Positions 7,818-17,561 of a stretch of 64,000 bases of DNA are shown here, in pieces. The position numbers were made by a program, and so were the translations under genes. The notes beneath the pieces are model-generated. The model was given only the letters and a program-made list of their open reading frames with translations. It ran no database searches and was not told where the DNA came from. How positions within the stretch are numbered: the stretch's first letter is position 1; the number at the start of each line of letters is the position of its first letter. The stretch comes from Aeromicrobium wangtongii (GTDB taxonomy: Bacteria > Actinomycetota > Actinomycetes > Propionibacteriales > Nocardioidaceae): assembly GCF_024584515.1 (NCBI RefSeq), contig NZ_CP102173.1:2356001-2420000 (forward strand). The letters are read 5' to 3'.

Positions 7818-10270
7818 TCGCTCACCGTCGCGAAGCCGAACGAGCGGGGCACCGGGCCGGGAGCGAAGTGCAGCGCGCCGACGGCGTCGGCGAAGCGGGT
7901 CAGCTGGCCCAGGTACCCGGTCAGGAAGCGGTCCAGGTGGGGACGCCGCTCCCCCTCGACGGCCGTCAGCAGCGCGAGGTCGGCGCGGTCCAGCTCCTCG
8001 GCCAGGTCGTCCAGGAGCCGCTCGGGGCGGGTCGACCCGGTGGACCCGGGCATGGCCGACAGGTGCTGGCGCAGCTCGGCGATCCCGGCTGCCAGCGAGC
8101 GTGGGTTGTCGACATCGGCCAGCAGCAGGTCGAGCACACCGCTGACCCGCACGTAGCCGCGGTAGCGGCGCCGGTGCGTCACGGCGCTCTCGGCGGCCAC
8201 GAGCACCGCATTGTTGACGTCCCGGTCGACGTCGATGCCGCGCCGCACCGTCGTGGTCGCCCCGAGCAGGTGGCACAGCTGCAGCCCGCGCTCGACGGCA
8301 CGGCCCGTGCAGATCATCCGCCAGGCGGGATCGCGCATCATGTTCGCCGTGACACCCTGCAGGGACAGGATGCCGGTCAGCATCTGCCCGGCGCTCTCGG
8401 AGACCTGGTGGCTGTAGCGGTACGCCGACAACGTCGCCGAGGCGCGCTCGGTCCAGCTGAACGCCTGCCAGGCGTCCGGGGAGAGCTGGTCGCGCACGCT
8501 CTGGGCCGCATCGCGCAGGGCGCTGATCGACTGCGCCACCGATCCGGGCCGGTGGACGTCCAGCAGCAGCGACCGGAAGTTCTCGTCGAGCTCGTCGGCG
8601 CCGTGCCGCGAAGGGCTCAGCCGGTCGATGGTCGACATCAGGACGGCCAGGGACGCCCCGCCGGCGCTGTGCGGGCGGGACCGGAAGTCCTCCGCGCTGG
8701 CGTGGGCGGTCAGCACCAGGCGCAGCATGTCCTCGGCGCGCTCGGCATAGCGGCCGAACCAGAACATGTCCTCCAGGACGCGCGGCACCATCGCGGCGGG
8801 CGCCCGGACGTTGGTCAGCGGCAGGACGTCGACGAGCCCTTGGTCGGGGTCGTCGGGCCGGTCCTTGAGCACCCAGACGTCCTTGCTGGACGGCCGAGGG
8901 CTGCCGTCCTGCACCGTGGCCAGTCCCCCGACGAGCGGCCGGTACGTCGAGCCGTAGCGCAGGGTGAACGTCCTCAGGGTGAGCGCACTCGGCTGCAGGC
9001 CGCGGTCACCCAGCGTCGGCGACTGCGACAACGGCAGCAGCTCCTGGCCGACGAACCGGTGCGGCTCGGCGCGGATCAGCTCGGCCCGCCGGGCGGACGG
9101 GAGGTCGTCGACGTCCACCGATCCGTCGATCGAGCGGATCATCAGTCCGTCGAGGTGGTCCAGCACGTAGGCCATCGAGCGGGGGTCGCCGGTCCAGTAG
9201 GTCTGGACCGAGGGCAGGCGCAACGGCTCGTCGAGCAGCAGCTCGCACATCGCCGACATGTACGGGAGCATCCCGGGGTTCTCGAGGACCCCGGCGCCCA
9301 GGCCGTTGACGACCCGCACCGTGCCCCGCCGCACCGCCTCCGACAGCCCTGACACCCCCAGCTGGGAGCCCTTGCGGAGCTCCAGCGCATCGCTCCAGTC
9401 GGCGTCGACCCGGCGCAGGATGACGTCGACGCGCTCGAGCCGGTCGAACACCCGCATCCACACGGCGCCCTGGCGCATCACCAGGTCGCTGCCCTCGACC
9501 AGGGGGAAGCCGAGGCTCGAGGCGATGAACGCCTGGTCGTACGCGGTCTCGGAGTGCGTGCCCGGCGACAGCACGACGACCCGGGGATTGCTGGCGTGGC
9601 CGGGTGCCGAGTCGATCAGCGTGGCACGCAGCGCCTGGAAGAACGGCGCCATCCGGTGCAGACCGGCCTGCCGGTACAGCTCAGGCAGGACGCGCGAGAT
9701 GACCCGCCGGTTCTCCATCGCGAAGCCGATGCCGGACGGGGCCTGGGCGCGATCGGCCAGCACCTGCCAGTCGCCGGCAGCATTGCGCCCCAGATCGGCC
9801 GCGGCCAGCAGCAGCGGGTGCCGGTCGCGGGTGGACGCCCGCGCCGCGACCCGCAGGAAGCCGCGGTGGGAGAACACCACCGCCGGCGGCAGCACCCCGG
9901 ACGACAGCAGGCGCTGCGGCCCGTACAGATCGACCAGGATCGCGTTGAGCAGCTCCGTGCGCTGCGCCAGGCCGACCTCGAGGGGCGCCCACTCGGCGGC
10001 CTCGATCACGAGCGGGAAGGCGTCGAGCCGCCACGGTCCGGGCTCCTGCTCCGGGGGCGTGTAGGTGACCCCGTCATTGGCCAGGAAGCGCTCGATGTCT
10101 CCGCCGATGCGCTGCAGGTCCGGCCCGGTCAGCTGCACGGCCCGCTCGGCCAGCAGCCGCCAGGCCGGGCGCAGGGTCCCGTCGGGGGCGACGACCTCGT
10201 CGTGGCGCGCCGGCGCGCCGGTCAGCGTCGGCTGGGTCACGGCCGAGGAGTAGTCGCGCAGCGCGGTCAT
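7814..10270 (-). CDS. Circularly permuted ATP-grasp protein fused to an alpha-E domain
   Basis: An 818-residue fusion. Residues about 1-480 match circularly permuted ATP-grasp proteins (COG2308): AEWAPLEVGLAQRTELLNA, GIGFAMENRRVISRVLP and YILRRVDADWSD-like blocks. From about residue 495 (VPRVLEDMFWFGRYAERAED) an alpha-E domain (COG2307) begins, with WQAFSWTERASATLSAYR-type helices. In many bacteria these are two genes beside a transglutaminase, and a peptide-ligating system has been proposed for them; here they are joined. The ATG at 10270 follows GGAG at good distance. It overlaps the transglutaminase gene as ATGA. Confidence 0.85.
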   Translation of the reverse strand: MTALRDYSSAVTQPTLTGAPARHDEVVAPDGTLRPAWRLLAERAVQLTGPDLQRIGGDIERFLANDGVTYTPPEQEPGPWRLDAFPLVIEAAEWAPLEVGLAQRTELLNAILVDLYGPQRLLSSGVLPPAVVFSHRGFLRVAARASTRDRHPLLLAAADLGRNAAGDWQVLADRAQAPSGIGFAMENRRVISRVLPELYRQAGLHRMAPFFQALRATLIDSAPGHASNPRVVVLSPGTHSETAYDQAFIASSLGFPLVEGSDLVMRQGAVWMRVFDRLERVDVILRRVDADWSDALELRKGSQLGVSGLSEAVRRGTVRVVNGLGAGVLENPGMLPYMSAMCELLLDEPLRLPSVQTYWTGDPRSMAYVLDHLDGLMIRSIDGSVDVDDLPSARRAELIRAEPHRFVGQELLPLSQSPTLGDRGLQPSALTLRTFTLRYGSTYRPLVGGLATVQDGSPRPSSKDVWVLKDRPDDPDQGLVDVLPLTNVRAPAAMVPRVLEDMFWFGRYAERAEDMLRLVLTAHASAEDFRSRPHSAGGASLAVLMSTIDRLSPSRHGADELDENFRSLLLDVHRPGSVAQSISALRDAAQSVRDQLSPDAWQAFSWTERASATLSAYRYSHQVSESAGQMLTGILSLQGVTANMMRDPAWRMICTGRAVERGLQLCHLLGATTTVRRGIDVDRDVNNAVLVAAESAVTHRRRYRGYVRVSGVLDLLLADVDNPRSLAAGIAELRQHLSAMPGSTGSTRPERLLDDLAEELDRADLALLTAVEGERRPHLDRFLTGYLGQLTRFADAVGALHFAPGPVPRSFGFATVSE

Positions 10271-10355
10271 CGACCTGCTCCGCGAACGTCCGTGATCGAC
10301 ATGCCCCAAGAGTGCCCGGCACCGATGACGCGAAGGTCACCGACCCCGGCGGTGG

Positions 10356-11216
10356 TCAGCTGACGTCGACCAGCAGGTACAGGATCAGCCACGAGACAGG
10401 GGCCACCGCGATGAGCGAGTCGAGCCGGTCCATCAGGCCGCCATGTCCGGGCAGCAGGTTGCCCATGTCCTTGATGCCGAGGTCGCGCTTGATCAGCGAC
10501 TCCGACAGGTCGCCCAGCGTCGCGAACACGACGCCGGCGATGCCCAGCACGACGCCGACCCACCACGGGCCGTCCAGCGCGTAGGTGACGGTCACGATGC
10601 CCGTGACGATGCCGAACAGCATCGAGCCGGTGAAGCCCTCCCAGGACTTCTTCGGGCTGATCGTGGGTGCCATCGGGTGCTTGCCGAACAGGACGCCGGC
10701 GACGTATCCGCCGATGTCGGAGGCGACCGTCGCGGCGATGAACGCCACGATGCGCCAGGGGCCGTCGGCCTCCTTGAGCATCAGCACCACGAACGTGCCC
10801 ATGAGGTACAGGTACGACAGCGAGAAGATGCCGGCGCTGACGTCGCGGACGAATCCTTCGGCACCCTCGGACAGGCGCCACACCATCGTGCCCAGGACCG
10901 TCAGCGCCATCGCGACGGCGGCGGTCTCCATGCTGCCGTAGTAGGCGCCGATCAGCATGATCGTGCCACCGGTGATCACCGGGAGGACGGGCAGGTGGAT
11001 GCGCGCGGTGGAGAAGGCGCGGGCCAGCTCGAACAGGCCGATGCCCAGCGCCACCGCGATGACGACGACGAACGACTCCTTGAGCACCGTCAGGGACACG
11101 ACCACCATCGCCACCAGGGCGACGCCCACGGCGATGGAGGCCGGGAGGTTGCGCCCCGCGCGGCTGGTCTTGAGCGCCTTCGCGGGTGTCTCCTCGGCGG
11201 GAGACTCAGACCTCAA
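10356..11216 (-). CDS. cdsA: Phosphatidate cytidylyltransferase
   Basis: A 286-residue integral membrane enzyme that makes CDP-diacylglycerol from phosphatidic acid and CTP, the branch point of phospholipid synthesis. After a short polar N-terminus there are about seven to eight membrane segments. The family signature is visible near the end: SLIKRDLGIKDMGNLLPGHG followed by GLMDRLDS. The likely start is a TTG at 11214-11216, inside the last codons of frr (11-base overlap), with AGGAGG upstream. It forms the end of the pyrH-frr-cdsA run, the order seen across Actinomycetota. Confidence 0.94.
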   Translation of the reverse strand: MRSESPAEETPAKALKTSRAGRNLPASIAVGVALVAMVVVSLTVLKESFVVVIAVALGIGLFELARAFSTARIHLPVLPVITGGTIMLIGAYYGSMETAAVAMALTVLGTMVWRLSEGAEGFVRDVSAGIFSLSYLYLMGTFVVLMLKEADGPWRIVAFIAATVASDIGGYVAGVLFGKHPMAPTISPKKSWEGFTGSMLFGIVTGIVTVTYALDGPWWVGVVLGIAGVVFATLGDLSESLIKRDLGIKDMGNLLPGHGGLMDRLDSLIAVAPVSWLILYLLVDVS

Positions 11217-11763
11217 GGAGCTCTGCCTCCTTGTTCTTCAACAGCTCGTCGATGGCCTCGACGTGCTTCTTCGTCAGCGCGTCGAGGCGCTTCTCGGCGC
11301 CGGTGTTGTCGTCCTTGCTGATCTCGGAGTCCTTCTCGGCCTTGTCCATCGCCTGCTTGGCGTTGCGCCGGACGCCGCGCACCGCGATGCGTCCGTCCTC
11401 GGCCTTGGACTTGGCCAGCTTGATGTACTCCTTGCGGCGGTCCTCGGTCAGCTCGGGCAGCGTCACGCGCAGCACCTTGCCGTCGTCGCTGGGGTTGACG
11501 CCCAGGTCGGAGTCGCGGATGGCCTTCTCGATCGCCGGCTTCGCGCCGGCGTCGTACGGCTGGATGATGACGGTGCGCGGCTCGGGCACCTGGAAGCCGG
11601 CGAGCTGGTTCAGCGGCGTCTGCTGGCCGTAGTACTCGGCCGTGATCTGCGCGAACATCGCGGGGTGCGCGCGACCGGTGCGGATCGCGGCGAACTCCTC
11701 GCGGGTGTGCTCCACAGCCTTGTTCATCTTGCTGTCGGCATCACGCAGTGTCTGGTCAATCAC
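11206..11763 (-). CDS. frr: Ribosome recycling factor
   Basis: A 185-residue protein, the standard length for RRF, which splits post-termination ribosomes with EF-G. The whole sequence fits: DADSKMNKAVEHTREEFAAI at the start, RTGRAHPAMF, then the two-domain linker and the C-terminal helix TKKHVEAIDELLKNKEAELL. GTG start at 11761-11763 with GGAG upstream. It follows pyrH by 36 bases and overlaps cdsA by 11 bases. Confidence 0.97.
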   Translation of the reverse strand: MIDQTLRDADSKMNKAVEHTREEFAAIRTGRAHPAMFAQITAEYYGQQTPLNQLAGFQVPEPRTVIIQPYDAGAKPAIEKAIRDSDLGVNPSDDGKVLRVTLPELTEDRRKEYIKLAKSKAEDGRIAVRGVRRNAKQAMDKAEKDSEISKDDNTGAEKRLDALTKKHVEAIDELLKNKEAELLEV

Positions 11764-11799
11764 GATGTTCTCCCCATCACGGTCATTGTGTCGTGCAGC

Positions 11800-12549
11800 C
11801 TAGACGGCGTGCACGAGTGTTCCGATCTTCTCACCGCGAAGGACGCGCGCCACGTTGCCCTCGCCCTCCATGCCGAACACGATCATGGGCAGCTTGTTCT
11901 CCATGCACAACGCGAACGCTGCGGCGTCGACGACCTTGAGACCCAGGCGCAGCGCGTCCTCGAAGGTCAGCTCGTCGTACTTGATCGCGTCCGGATCGGT
12001 GCGCGGATCGGCGGAGTACACCCCGTCGACGCCCGACTTCGACATCAGGACGGCATCGGCCTTGATCTCCAGCGCGCGCTGCGCCGAGACGGTGTCGGTG
12101 GAGAAGTACGGCATGCCGGCGCCGGCGCCGAAGATGACGACGCGACCCTTCTCCAGGTGGCGCATCGCGCGCCGCGGGATGTAGGGCTCGGCGACCTGGC
12201 CCATCGTGATCGCCGACTGGACGCGCGTCTCGACGCCCTGCTTCTCGATGAAGTCCTGCAGCGCGAGGCTGTTCATCACGGTGCCCAGCATGCCGATGTA
12301 GTCGGCGCGGGAGCGTTCCATGCCGCGCTGGCTCAGCTCGGCGCCACGGAAGAAGTTGCCGCCGCCGACGACGATCGCGACCTCGACGCCCTCGGCCACC
12401 GCCTCGGCGATCTGCTTGGCGATGCCGTTGACGACATCGGGGTCGATGCCGATCGATCCGCCGCCGAACACCTCGCCCGACAGCTTCAACAGCACACGCT
12501 TCAGCTGATGACCAGAGGCCGGATCGCCGACATGCTCTGCAGTGGTCAC
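11800..12549 (-). CDS. pyrH: UMP kinase
   Basis: A 249-residue amino-acid-kinase-fold enzyme that phosphorylates UMP to UDP in pyrimidine nucleotide synthesis. [14 protein letters not shown] near the N-terminus and [15 protein letters not shown] are the phosphate-binding glycine loops; [18 protein letters not shown] and [14 protein letters not shown] are diagnostic for bacterial PyrH rather than other kinases. GTG start at 12547-12549 after GAGAGG. It lies 48 bases after tsf and leads into frr. Confidence 0.96.
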   Translation of the reverse strand: MTTAEHVGDPASGHQLKRVLLKLSGEVFGGGSIGIDPDVVNGIAKQIAEAVAEGVEVAIVVGGGNFFRGAELSQRGMERSRADYIGMLGTVMNSLALQDFIEKQGVETRVQSAITMGQVAEPYIPRRAMRHLEKGRVVIFGAGAGMPYFSTDTVSAQRALEIKADAVLMSKSGVDGVYSADPRTDPDAIKYDELTFEDALRLGLKVVDAAAFALCMENKLPMIVFGMEGEGNVARVLRGEKIGTLVHAV

Positions 12550-12597
12550 GAATCCGGCCTCTCGTCAATCAGCGGGTAGAACAGGTGGTGCTGGTGA

Positions 12598-13416
12598 TCA
12601 GGCGCCGATCTCGATGTGCGCGAAACGCTTGAGCGTCACACCCGCCTCATCGAGGATGGCCTTGACCGTCTTCTTGTTGTCCTGGACGGACGCCTGCTCG
12701 AGCAGCACGTTCTCCTTGAAGAAGCCGTTGAGGCGTCCCTCGGTGATCTTGGCGATCGCCTGCTCGGGCTTGCCCTCCTCGCGCGAGGTGGCCTCGGCGA
12801 TCTCGCGCTCCTTGGCGACGAGGTCCGCCGGGACGTCCTCACGCGTCAGGTAACGAGGACGCATGGCCGCGATCTGCATCGCGACCTGGCGGGCCACGTC
12901 GTGGCCCGACTCGCCCTCGAACTCGACGAGCACGCCGACTGCGGGGGGCAGGTCGCTGGCACGACGGTGCATGTAGGTCGCGACCTGGCCGTCGAACGAG
13001 GCCACGCGGCCCAGCTCGATCTTCTCGCCGATGACGACCGCGAGATCGGCAACAGCCTCGCCCACGGTCTTGCCGGCCTCGAACTCCGTCGCGGCGAACG
13101 CGGCGGCGTCGGCGGGACGGGTCTTGTCGGCCAGCTCGGCCAGCTTCTCGGCCAGCGTGATGAACTGCTCGTTCTTGGCGACGAAGTCGGTCTCGGAGTT
13201 GAGCTCGACGATCGCGCTGCCGTAGTTCGCGACGAGGCCGGAGGTGGCCTCGCGCTCGGCACCGCGCTTGGCAGCCTTCGCGGCGCCCGAGATGCGGAGC
13301 ACCTCGATCGCCTTGTCGAAGTCGCCGTCGGCCTCGGTGAGCGCCTTCTTGGCGTCCATCATGCCGGCGCCGGTCGCGTCACGAAGCTTCTTGACGTCTG
13401 TGGCGGTGATAGCCAT
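12598..13416 (-). CDS. tsf: Elongation factor Ts
   Basis: A 272-residue guanine-nucleotide exchange factor for EF-Tu. The N-terminal UBA-like region contains [20 protein letters not shown], and the core exchange motif is [14 protein letters not shown]; the C-terminal [20 protein letters not shown] also fits. Length is normal for actinobacteria. It follows rpsB by 29 bases, the universal rpsB-tsf pairing. Confidence 0.97.
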   Translation of the reverse strand: MAITATDVKKLRDATGAGMMDAKKALTEADGDFDKAIEVLRISGAAKAAKRGAEREATSGLVANYGSAIVELNSETDFVAKNEQFITLAEKLAELADKTRPADAAAFAATEFEAGKTVGEAVADLAVVIGEKIELGRVASFDGQVATYMHRRASDLPPAVGVLVEFEGESGHDVARQVAMQIAAMRPRYLTREDVPADLVAKEREIAEATSREEGKPEQAIAKITEGRLNGFFKENVLLEQASVQDNKKTVKAILDEAGVTLKRFAHIEIGA

Positions 13417-13445
13417 GTGTGTTCTCGCTTCTCAGGTAGTGGGGG

Positions 13446-14369
13446 TCACTCAGCGGCGGGAGCGGCGTCGGCCTTGGGGGCCTCGGCGGCGGGAGCCTCG
13501 TCGGCCTTGGGGGCCTCGGCGGCAGGCGCAGCAGCGGAGTCAGCGGTCGCGGCCGGAGCCTCGGTGCCGGCGGCCTTCGCCTCGGCGTCCTTCTTCTCCA
13601 GCAGCTCGCGCTCCCAGTCGGCCAGGGGCTCCTCGGCACCGAGCTCGGCGCCGGGCTCCTCTTCACCGGTCTTGGCGCCACCGCGGGCCAGCAGGCCCTC
13701 GGCGACGGCGTCGGCGATGACCCGGGTCAGCAGGCCGACCGAGCGGATCGCGTCGTCGTTGCCCGGGATCGGGAAGTCGACGTCGTCGGGATCGCAGTTG
13801 GTGTCGAGGATCGCGATGATCGGGATGTTCAGCTTCTTGCACTCGTCGACCGCGAGGTGCTCCTTCTTCGTGTCGACGATCCAGACGGCGGCCGGCGTGC
13901 GGCCCATGTCACGGATGCCGCCGAGGGTGCGCGAGAGCTTCGCGTACTCGCGGCTCATGCCCAGGAGCTCCTTCTTCGTGCGGTTGGATCCCGCGACGTC
14001 GTCGAAGTCGATCTCCTCGAGCTCCTTCATGCGCTGGAGCCGCTGGTGCATCGTCTGGAAGTTGGTGAGCATGCCGCCGAGCCAACGCTGGTTGACGTAG
14101 GGCATGCCGACGCGCTTGGCCTGCTCCTCGATCGGCTCCTGCGCCTGGCGCTTGGTGCCGACGAACAGGATCGTGCCGCCACGGGCGACGGTGTTCTTGA
14201 CGAACTCGTACCCGGCGTCGATGTAGGCCAGCGACTGCTGCAGGTCGATGATGTAGATGCCGTTGCGCTCGGTGAAGATGAAACGCTTCATCTTGGGGTT
14301 CCAGCGACGGGTCTGGTGCCCGAAGTGGACGCCGCTCTCGAGCAGCTGGCGCATGGTGACGACTGCCAT
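13446..14369 (-). CDS. rpsB: 30S ribosomal protein S2 with an Ala/Glu/Lys-rich tail
   Basis: A 307-residue S2 protein. Residues 1 to about 235 are the conserved globular part ([51 protein letters not shown]). The last 70 or so residues are a low-complexity tail of Ala, Glu, Lys, Pro and Asp with repeats of [11 protein letters not shown] type, beyond the length of E. coli S2. The ATG at 14369 has a strong AAGGAG upstream; an in-frame extension further up lacks homology. S2 is essential for initiation on the 30S subunit. Confidence 0.96.
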   Translation of the reverse strand: MAVVTMRQLLESGVHFGHQTRRWNPKMKRFIFTERNGIYIIDLQQSLAYIDAGYEFVKNTVARGGTILFVGTKRQAQEPIEEQAKRVGMPYVNQRWLGGMLTNFQTMHQRLQRMKELEEIDFDDVAGSNRTKKELLGMSREYAKLSRTLGGIRDMGRTPAAVWIVDTKKEHLAVDECKKLNIPIIAILDTNCDPDDVDFPIPGNDDAIRSVGLLTRVIADAVAEGLLARGGAKTGEEEPGAELGAEEPLADWERELLEKKDAEAKAAGTEAPAATADSAAAPAAEAPKADEAPAAEAPKADAAPAAE

Positions 14370-14384
14370 GTCGTATCTCCTTGA

Positions 14385-14402
14385 GGCACACGTGCGTGTG
14401 CC
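14385..14402. promoter_or_regulatory. Hairpin in the rpsB 5' leader
   Basis: GGCACACG-TG-CGTGTGCC is a perfect 8-bp inverted repeat 16 bases upstream of the rpsB start, partly overlapping the space before the Shine-Dalgarno. A second short repeat (TCCGGC-TGT-GCCGGA) lies further up the leader near 14470. Such structures could serve autogenous control by S2, but no known motif is matched. Confidence 0.3.
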
Positions 14403-14541
14403 GATTCCTGGTTGACTCACCGACGGTTGCCGGTGACCTGGCACCTGTCCGTCGACGTGACCCACCATCCGGCTGTGCCGGACGGACCAGGACCACATCC
14501 GTATTCAGCTCTCGCGTCATACGGAGACAGGCGCGCGAATT

Positions 14542-14559
14542 TCACTTCCGGAGAAGTGA
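14542..14559. repeat. Palindrome between rpsB and the M23 peptidase gene
   Basis: TCACTTC-CGGA-GAAGTGA is a perfect 7-bp inverted repeat in the 316-base divergent gap (14370-14685) between rpsB and the M23 gene. It may be an operator or a small hairpin. Apart from the rpsB leader hairpins I see nothing else in this gap. Confidence 0.3.
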
Positions 14560-14685
14560 GTGCTCCCCCAGTCTAGGGCACCGACCCGCCCGGAACGAAA
14601 TCCACAGACCCCGTGCTTGCAGCGGTCGTCCCCAGCCCGCTGCCCGGGCCTGTCGTGGCCCGGCGCGCGGACGTTGGCTGGGCCC

Positions 14686-15573
14686 ATGCCCTTGCGTCTC
14701 GCCTGTGTCCTGCTGGTCATCTCCGTGCTGCTGGTGCCCGCTCCCGCGGCCGCCTCCGCACCCGGCTGGTCGTGGCCTCTTGAGCGGCACGAGGTGTCCG
14801 GACCCTTCGACCCGCCGGCCGACCGCTACGCGGCGGGACACCGCGGGATCGACCTGTCCGGCGTCGTGGGCGACCGGGTGCGCGCCGTGGCGCCCGGGCG
14901 GGTGACGTTCGCCGGGCGGGTCGGTGGCGTGCCGGTCGTGACGATCGACCACGGCGGCGAACGGTCCACCTATCAACCCGTCGCGGCGCGCGTCGAGGTC
15001 GGCGACGCGGTCACGGCCCGGCAGGTCATCGGCACGTTGCAGGGTGAGCACAGCCACTGCCCCGGCGCGTGCCTGCACCTGGGCCGGCGCATCGGCGAGG
15101 ACTACCTCGACCCGCTCGACCTGCTCGGCGCGGGACGCTTCGTCCTGGTCAGTCCCGACGGCGCCCCTCCCCCACCCCCGGCCGGCGCGGGGGGCCGGCT
15201 GACCCGGCCCGTGGGCGGCCCGGTGACCTCGCCGTTCGGCATGCGGGTCCACCCGCTCACCGGGGTCCGCAAGCTGCACGACGGCACCGACTTCGCCGTC
15301 CCGTGCGGCACGCCGGTGCGTGCGGCCGCAGGCGGGACCGTCACCGCAGCCGGGTCGGCGGGCGCCTACGGGCGCCGCATCACCATCCGGCACGGGCAGG
15401 ATCTGGAGACGTCCTACGCGCACCTGTCGGTCGTCTCGGTACCGGTGGGCGCCCCGGTGACGGCCGGCGAGGTCATCGGCCGGTCCGGGACGACCGGCCT
15501 GTCGACCGGGTGCCACCTGCACTTCATGGTGCGGGAAGGCGGAGCACTGACCGATCCGATGTCATCGCTGTGA
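14686..15573 (+). CDS. Secreted peptidase with two M23 (LytM) domains
   Basis: A 295-residue protein with a cleavable signal peptide (about residues 1-25, ending near PAAASA). The first LytM domain (about 35-145) has HRGID but ends in CLHLGRR, so the first His of the usual HxH is a Cys; this CLHxG form is common in actinobacterial single-domain members. The second domain (about 165-295) is canonical: SPFGMRVHPLTGVRKLHDGTDF and CHLHFMV. It probably cleaves or remodels peptidoglycan cross-links outside the cell, with domain 2 as the zinc enzyme. The ATG at 14686 is chosen because it starts the signal peptide. Confidence 0.85.
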   Translation: MPLRLACVLLVISVLLVPAPAAASAPGWSWPLERHEVSGPFDPPADRYAAGHRGIDLSGVVGDRVRAVAPGRVTFAGRVGGVPVVTIDHGGERSTYQPVAARVEVGDAVTARQVIGTLQGEHSHCPGACLHLGRRIGEDYLDPLDLLGAGRFVLVSPDGAPPPPPAGAGGRLTRPVGGPVTSPFGMRVHPLTGVRKLHDGTDFAVPCGTPVRAAAGGTVTAAGSAGAYGRRITIRHGQDLETSYAHLSVVSVPVGAPVTAGEVIGRSGTTGLSTGCHLHFMVREGGALTDPMSSL

Positions 15574-15615
15574 CCGGGCGCGTATCGCCCGAGGCCGGTC
15601 GTGCACCATGAGGGC

Positions 15616-16653
15616 ATGCACGATCTCCTCACCCTGCCCAAGGCCGAGCTGCACCTGCACATCGAAGGAACCCTCGAGCCGGAGCTGGTCTTCGCGCTCG
15701 CCCGTCGCAACCGGCTGACCGTCCCGTTCGCCGATGTCGAGGCCCTGCGCACCGCGTACCGGTTCGACGACCTCGTGTCGTTCCTCGACCTGTACTACGC
15801 CTGCATGGACGTGCTGCGCACCGAGGAGGACTTCGCCGACCTGGTCACCGACTACGCGCGACGCGCCGCCGCTCAGGGCGTCCGGCACGTCGAGATGTTC
15901 TTCGACCCGCAGGCCCACACGTCCCGCGGAATCCCCCTCGACGTGGTGATGGCGGGGCTCACCGAGGGCATCCGACGGGCCAGCGCACTCCACGACCTGT
16001 CCGCCGGTCTCATCGCGTGCTTCCTGCGCGACCGGCCCGTGGAGGAAGCGCACAGCACGCTGGACGCCCTGGCCGGGCACGTCGACTCGCTGCTGGGAAT
16101 CGGCCTGGACTCCGCCGAGGTCGGCTACCCGCCGTCGCTGTTCACCGAGGTCTACCGCGATGCCCGTCAGATGGGTCTGCGACTCGTGGCGCACGCCGGC
16201 GAGGAGGGCCCGCCGTCGTACGTCTGGGAGGCGATCGACGAGCTCGGTGTCGACCGTGTCGACCACGGTGTCCGCGTCATGGAGGACAGCGCCCTCGTGC
16301 AGCGCCTGCAGTCCGACCGGATGCCCCTCACGCTCTGCCCGCTGTCGAACGTCCGACTGCGCGTCCTGCCCGACCTGAGCTTCCACCCGATGCAGGCGAT
16401 GCTGTCCGCCGGCTTGGTCGTGACGGTGAACTCCGACGACCCGGCCTACTTCGGCGGCTATGCCGGCGACAACTTCGTCGCCCTGGCCGAGGACCTCCCG
16501 CTCGGTCAGGACGACTTCGTGCTCATGGCACGCAACTCCTTCGACGCCTCGTTCATCGACGACGATCGACGCCGCGAGCTCATGACCGCGGTCGACGAGT
16601 GGCGGGCCGATGCCGACCAGGACGATCAGGCGCGGGGGTGGGCCAGCTTGTAG
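15616..16653 (+). CDS. Adenosine/adenine deaminase family protein (adenine deaminase type)
   Basis: A 345-residue metal-dependent deaminase. Zinc ligands and catalytic residues are visible: ELHLHIEGTLEPEL, LVAHAGEEGP, DHGVRVMED and NSDDPAYFGGY. The HIEGTLEPEL start and the DDPAYFGGY end resemble the adenine deaminase branch (adenine to hypoxanthine) more than adenosine deaminase, though the split cannot be settled by eye. CACCAT lies six bases before the ATG at 15616. The last 28 bases overlap the end of the convergent xerC gene. Confidence 0.85.
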   Translation: MHDLLTLPKAELHLHIEGTLEPELVFALARRNRLTVPFADVEALRTAYRFDDLVSFLDLYYACMDVLRTEEDFADLVTDYARRAAAQGVRHVEMFFDPQAHTSRGIPLDVVMAGLTEGIRRASALHDLSAGLIACFLRDRPVEEAHSTLDALAGHVDSLLGIGLDSAEVGYPPSLFTEVYRDARQMGLRLVAHAGEEGPPSYVWEAIDELGVDRVDHGVRVMEDSALVQRLQSDRMPLTLCPLSNVRLRVLPDLSFHPMQAMLSAGLVVTVNSDDPAYFGGYAGDNFVALAEDLPLGQDDFVLMARNSFDASFIDDDRRRELMTAVDEWRADADQDDQARGWASL

Positions 16654-17561
16654 GCGCTGCGCAGGCGTTCGTTGCTGACGTGGGTGTAGATCTGCGTCGT
16701 GCCGAGCGATGCGTGGCCCAGGATCTCCTGGACGCTGCGCAGGTCGGCTCCACCCTCCAGCAGATGGGTCGCCGCGGTGTGGCGCAGGCCGTGCGGGCCC
16801 AGATCAGGTGCCCCCTCCACGGCGGCGAGCCGCTCGTGGACGATGCGCCGCACCGCACGCTGATCGATGCGGCCACCGCGAGCCCCCAGGAACATCGCAG
16901 CACCGCTGGACTCGGTCGCCAGCTCGGGGCGTCCTCGTTCCAGCCACAGCTCGAGCGCGTCCGAGGCGGGCAGGCCGTAGGGCACCGACCGCTCCTTGCG
17001 CCCCTTGCCGAACACCCGGACGACCCGGCGCTGGCGGTCGAGGTCGTCGACGTCGAGACCGGTGAGCTCCCCCACCCGGATGCCGGTGGCGTACAGCAGC
17101 TCGAGGATCGCCAGGTCGCGCAGACCACGCGCGCCGTCGTCGACCAGTGCCGCGATCGTGGCGTCCAGCAGCCCGCGCACCTCGGTCTCGCTCAGGGCGA
17201 CCGGCAGCTCGCGGTGCGCCTTGGGATTGACCAGGAGCGCCCCGGCATCGGACGTCGCCCGGCCGGTGCGCGCCATCCACGTCGTGAAGACCCGTGCCGA
17301 TGTGGCCCGCCGGGCCAGTGTCGTGCGCGCCTTGCCGAGGGTCTTGAGATTGGCCAGCCAGCTGCGCAGCACCCGGATCGTCAGATCGGCCGGGTCCGCG
17401 ACCCCCAGGCGGGCCGCGTGGGCGCCCAGGTTCTCGATGTCGGTCAGGTAGGCGCGGACCGAGTGCGCCGACAGGTCACGCTCGGCGGTCAGGTGCTGCT
17501 CGTAGGCAGCCAGGACGGCCGACCACGGCTCGGTCAGCTCGTCAGGGGTCTCGGCACTCAT
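16626..17561 (-). CDS. xerC: Site-specific tyrosine recombinase XerC
   Basis: A 311-residue recombinase that, with XerD, resolves chromosome dimers at dif. The N-terminal SAM-like domain (about 10-100) includes SVRAYLTDIENL. The catalytic set is complete: Arg in GIRVGEL, Lys in FGKGRKERSVP, HxxR in HGLRHTAATHLLEGG, His in LGHASLGTTQIYTH and the Tyr in IYTH. The place near dprA and rpsB matches xerC in other actinobacteria. CACACT lies seven bases before the ATG. No dif-like site was recognised in the window. Confidence 0.94.
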   Translation of the reverse strand: MSAETPDELTEPWSAVLAAYEQHLTAERDLSAHSVRAYLTDIENLGAHAARLGVADPADLTIRVLRSWLANLKTLGKARTTLARRATSARVFTTWMARTGRATSDAGALLVNPKAHRELPVALSETEVRGLLDATIAALVDDGARGLRDLAILELLYATGIRVGELTGLDVDDLDRQRRVVRVFGKGRKERSVPYGLPASDALELWLERGRPELATESSGAAMFLGARGGRIDQRAVRRIVHERLAAVEGAPDLGPHGLRHTAATHLLEGGADLRSVQEILGHASLGTTQIYTHVSNERLRSAYKLAHPRA

